From Microvirga sp. 3-52 (GTDB lineage Bacteria; Pseudomonadota; Alphaproteobacteria; Rhizobiales; Beijerinckiaceae), in NCBI RefSeq assembly GCF_018383585.1, contig NZ_JAHAMK010000001.1, positions 1 through 64,000 on the forward strand: a stretch of DNA of 64,000 nt, in the 5' to 3' direction. Below are positions 61,994 to 64,000 of this stretch, piece by piece. Numbering within the stretch: the stretch's first letter is position 1; every line of letters begins with the position of its first letter. A program made the position numbers and the translations under genes. Under the pieces are notes generated by a model, which had not been told where the DNA came from, searched no databases, and saw only the letters and a program-made list of their open reading frames with translations.

Positions 61994-63241
61994 ATGTCCG
62001 ATATGGCCGTTGCCGAGGAAGCCTGTCTTGCCGCCGAGGACAGGGCGCCCGCCGTTCCGCAGTCCCGATTGGCCGTTGCTCTGATCGAATTGGCCCTTGC
62101 GGTCGGCAGCTTCGGCATCGGAACGGGCGAGTTCGCGATCATGGGGCTGCTTCCCAACGTCGCGCAGGAATTCAACGTTACGACTCCTGAGGCCGGATAC
62201 GCGATCAGCGCCTATGCGCTTGGGGTGGTGGTCGGTGCGCCGATCATCGCGGTCCTGGCGGCGAAGCTCGCGCGCCAGACCCTTCTCCTTCTCCTGATGG
62301 CTGTCTTCGCGGTCGGCAATGCGGTCAGCGCCGTCACGCCGACCTTCGAATCCTTCGTGCTCCTGCGCTTTCTCACCGGTCTGCCGCACGGCGCCTATTT
62401 CGGTGTCGCGGCTCTCGTGGCAGCCTCCCTGGTTCCTCCGAACAAGCGCACCCAGGCCGTGGCCCGCGTCATGCTGGGCCTGACGGTCGCGACCCTGCTG
62501 GGCACGCCGATAGCGACCTTGTTCGGCCAGATCCTGAGCTGGCGGATCGCCTTTGGGGCCGTCGGTTTCATGGGAGCCCTGACCGTGGTGCTGATCTGGC
62601 TCTTCCTGCCGAAGGACAAGGTCCAGGAGGGTGCGAGCCCGATGCGGGAACTCGGGGCCTTCAGGCGCAAGCAGGTCTGGTTCACCCTCGGCATCGGCGC
62701 CGTGGGCTTCGGCGGCCTGTTCTCCGTCTTCTCCTATATCGCCTCGACCGCAACGGAAGTGGCCGGAATGCCGGATAGCGCCGTTCCGGTGATGATGGCC
62801 CTGTTCGGCTCCGGCATGATCGTCGGCAACCTCGTCGGTGCCTGGTTCGCCGACCGGAACCTGATGGCCACCATCGGTGGCGTGCTCGCCTCCAGCGCCG
62901 TGGTCATGACGGTGCTCTGGCTGACGGCCGAGAACCCCTACCTGCTCTCCGCCTGCGTCTTTCTGGTGGGATGCAGCGTCGCCATCGGGCCTGCGCTCCA
63001 GACCCGCCTGATGGACGTGGCTGCCGATGCGCAGACGCTGGCGGCCGCCCTCAACCATTCGGCCTTCAATGTCGCCAATGCGCTCGGCGCCTGGCTCGGC
63101 GGTCTTGCGATTGCCGCAGGTTACGGCTTTGCCTCGACCGGTTGGGTCGGGGCGGCTCTGGCCGTCGCGGGCCTCGTGGTTTTCGGCCTGTCGCTCGCGA
63201 GCGATCAGCGCTCCGAGAGGTCTTCCGTATCGCGAGCGTGA
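61994..63241 (+). CDS. MFS transporter of the AraJ/DHA1 type
   Basis: 415 residues with about 12 helices. The N-terminal motif LALAVGSFGIGTGEFAIMGL followed by LPNVAQEFNVTTPEAGYAIS is typical of AraJ/YdhP-like drug/sugar efflux DHA1 proteins. Motif A-like VGAPIIAVLAAKLARQTLLL lies between helices 2 and 3, and FLTGLPHGAYFGVAALVAAS in helix 4. Substrate unknown. The ATG at 61994 removes a non-homologous leader. Its 3' end overlaps the convergent methyltransferase gene by 37 bases. Confidence 0.93.
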   Translation: MSDMAVAEEACLAAEDRAPAVPQSRLAVALIELALAVGSFGIGTGEFAIMGLLPNVAQEFNVTTPEAGYAISAYALGVVVGAPIIAVLAAKLARQTLLLLLMAVFAVGNAVSAVTPTFESFVLLRFLTGLPHGAYFGVAALVAASLVPPNKRTQAVARVMLGLTVATLLGTPIATLFGQILSWRIAFGAVGFMGALTVVLIWLFLPKDKVQEGASPMRELGAFRRKQVWFTLGIGAVGFGGLFSVFSYIASTATEVAGMPDSAVPVMMALFGSGMIVGNLVGAWFADRNLMATIGGVLASSAVVMTVLWLTAENPYLLSACVFLVGCSVAIGPALQTRLMDVAADAQTLAAALNHSAFNVANALGAWLGGLAIAAGYGFASTGWVGAALAVAGLVVFGLSLASDQRSERSSVSRA

Positions 63242-63927
63242 GCGGGCCGCGCCAGATAAGTTATACGGGCCTGATTGTGCCCGAGGTTCCGCTCGGCGCG
63301 CTCGGGTACGAAGCTGGCGTCCTCGAGAAGGTCAACGATCTCCTCGGTGCTGTACTGTGCCAGGCCGACCTCCTCGCGGATCCTGCGATACTCCGAGAAG
63401 GCCGTGCGGGCGAGACCGCTGACGGCCGAGCGCAGAAAGCCGCCCTGCCAGGCAAAGCTGAGCAGTGCCTTCGCGTCGGTGAACGGGCTGATATCCGGCG
63501 GGATGATATCGCCCAGGACCAGCGTGCCGTCGGCTTTCAGCTTCTCGTGCATGAGCTTCAAGAGCGCACGGAACTCGTCGAGGGAGAGATACTGGATGAG
63601 CGAATTCACCACGATGAGATCAAGCGATGCCTCCGCAATGCCGGCGACGTCGTCGGTCGAGAGAACCGTGATCCGCTCGTCGTCGCGAAACCGTTCATTC
63701 AAGCGCTCTCGCACGAGCGGAGCTGCATCGCTCAAGTAGAGGCGGCCACATTTGGCGGCGATCCTGTCGGCGAGAAGTGCCTCGCCGCAGCCGTAATCCA
63801 AGACGATTGCCCCAGGGGAGGGGACGAGGCCGATAATGTCGTTGGCGAGCAGGCGATAGTGCAGCAGCTTGTGCCGCTCGCTCGCATAGATCGGCGTGTC
63901 CTGGTTCCAGTAGTCGCGCCAATTCAT
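63205..63927 (-). CDS. Class I SAM-dependent methyltransferase
   Basis: 240 residues from the ATG at 63927 (TTG at 63930 possible). SAM-binding motif VLDYGCGEALLADRIAAKCG, then ITVLSTDDVAGIAEASLDLI and VVNSLIQYLSLDEFRALLKL, with a helical C-terminal part (LARTAFSEYRRIREEVGLAQ). The first residues NWRDYWNQDTPIYASERHKL are unusually aromatic. Substrate unknown; small molecules or lipids are possible. AGGGAGAT precedes the ATG. Upstream on the plus strand nothing further is identifiable before the window ends. Confidence 0.9.
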   Translation of the reverse strand: MNWRDYWNQDTPIYASERHKLLHYRLLANDIIGLVPSPGAIVLDYGCGEALLADRIAAKCGRLYLSDAAPLVRERLNERFRDDERITVLSTDDVAGIAEASLDLIVVNSLIQYLSLDEFRALLKLMHEKLKADGTLVLGDIIPPDISPFTDAKALLSFAWQGGFLRSAVSGLARTAFSEYRRIREEVGLAQYSTEEIVDLLEDASFVPERAERNLGHNQARITYLARPAHARDTEDLSER

Positions 63928-64000
63928 CAAAAAGATATCTCCCTGAATTCAGGATTTTGCCGAGAGCGCAGCCGAGTCATGGAGCCTGCTGCGGAGTTTC

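Noticed and set aside
61946-63058. 370-codon minus-strand open frame
   Set aside because: Antisense to the MFS transporter, which has clear membrane and family motifs.

Overview
The window is a 64 kb, GC-rich stretch of alphaproteobacterial chromosome, most likely Hyphomicrobiales and probably Methylobacteriaceae/Microvirga-like. I base this on the NepR-EcfG general stress sigma pair, the lgt-midA-pgeF operon, an ELM1-family gene next to trxB, small DUF families common in this order (DUF3072, DUF3309, DUF3775, DUF6894, DUF992), and several families of dispersed palindromic repeats. The genus is inference. I see no rRNA, tRNA, CRISPR array, prophage or intact insertion sequence.

Layout. 0-12 kb is core: an outer membrane protein (cut by the left edge), a pteridine-reductase-like SDR, the pgeF/midA/lgt operon, ubiK, a YbjN protein, proC, a TetR regulator, csaA, a MarR-OmpR-EnvZ operon, ilvE and a Y-family DNA polymerase. 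12.5-21 kb is a general stress island. It holds nepR-ecfG plus DUF3072, a PfpI protein, a proline-rich small protein, a BON-domain protein, a nucleotidyltransferase-phosphoesterase pair and DUF3309. Each has upstream a match to the EcfG promoter (GGAAC, 16-17 nt, then CGTT or a one-base variant). cspA and an infA paralogue also lie here. 21-26 kb is a small-gene accessory zone with a broken DUF3147 gene, a chimeric duplication joining an SRPBCC tail to an XRE-regulator tail, and an ArsR-SRPBCC operon. 26-31 kb has a DUF4242-cyclase fusion, uvrB and a DUF808 protein.

31.5-35 kb is a single-chain type IIG/IIL-like restriction-modification enzyme. Its target-recognition part is visibly AT-richer than the rest, a palindromic repeat is inserted in frame, and its conserved N-terminus continues upstream of the first ATG. 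35-43 kb holds small DUF proteins, a C13 peptidase, two small DMT-type membrane proteins, a PQQ-type sugar dehydrogenase, a VOC protein, a Bug/TctC binding protein and an aspartate aminotransferase. 43-46 kb is a large secreted PD40/RTX protein broken by a frameshift at a run of six G. 46-50 kb has a stress-promoter DUF992 gene, a divergent EF-G paralogue and dense repeats. 50-64 kb is mostly core: fadD, LysR, ELM1-trxB, Lrp, greA, carB, SDR, GtrA, an MFS exporter and a methyltransferase.

The strongest candidates for something undescribed are the EcfG-linked island with its uncharacterised small proteins, and the mosaic restriction enzyme carrying an in-frame repeat.
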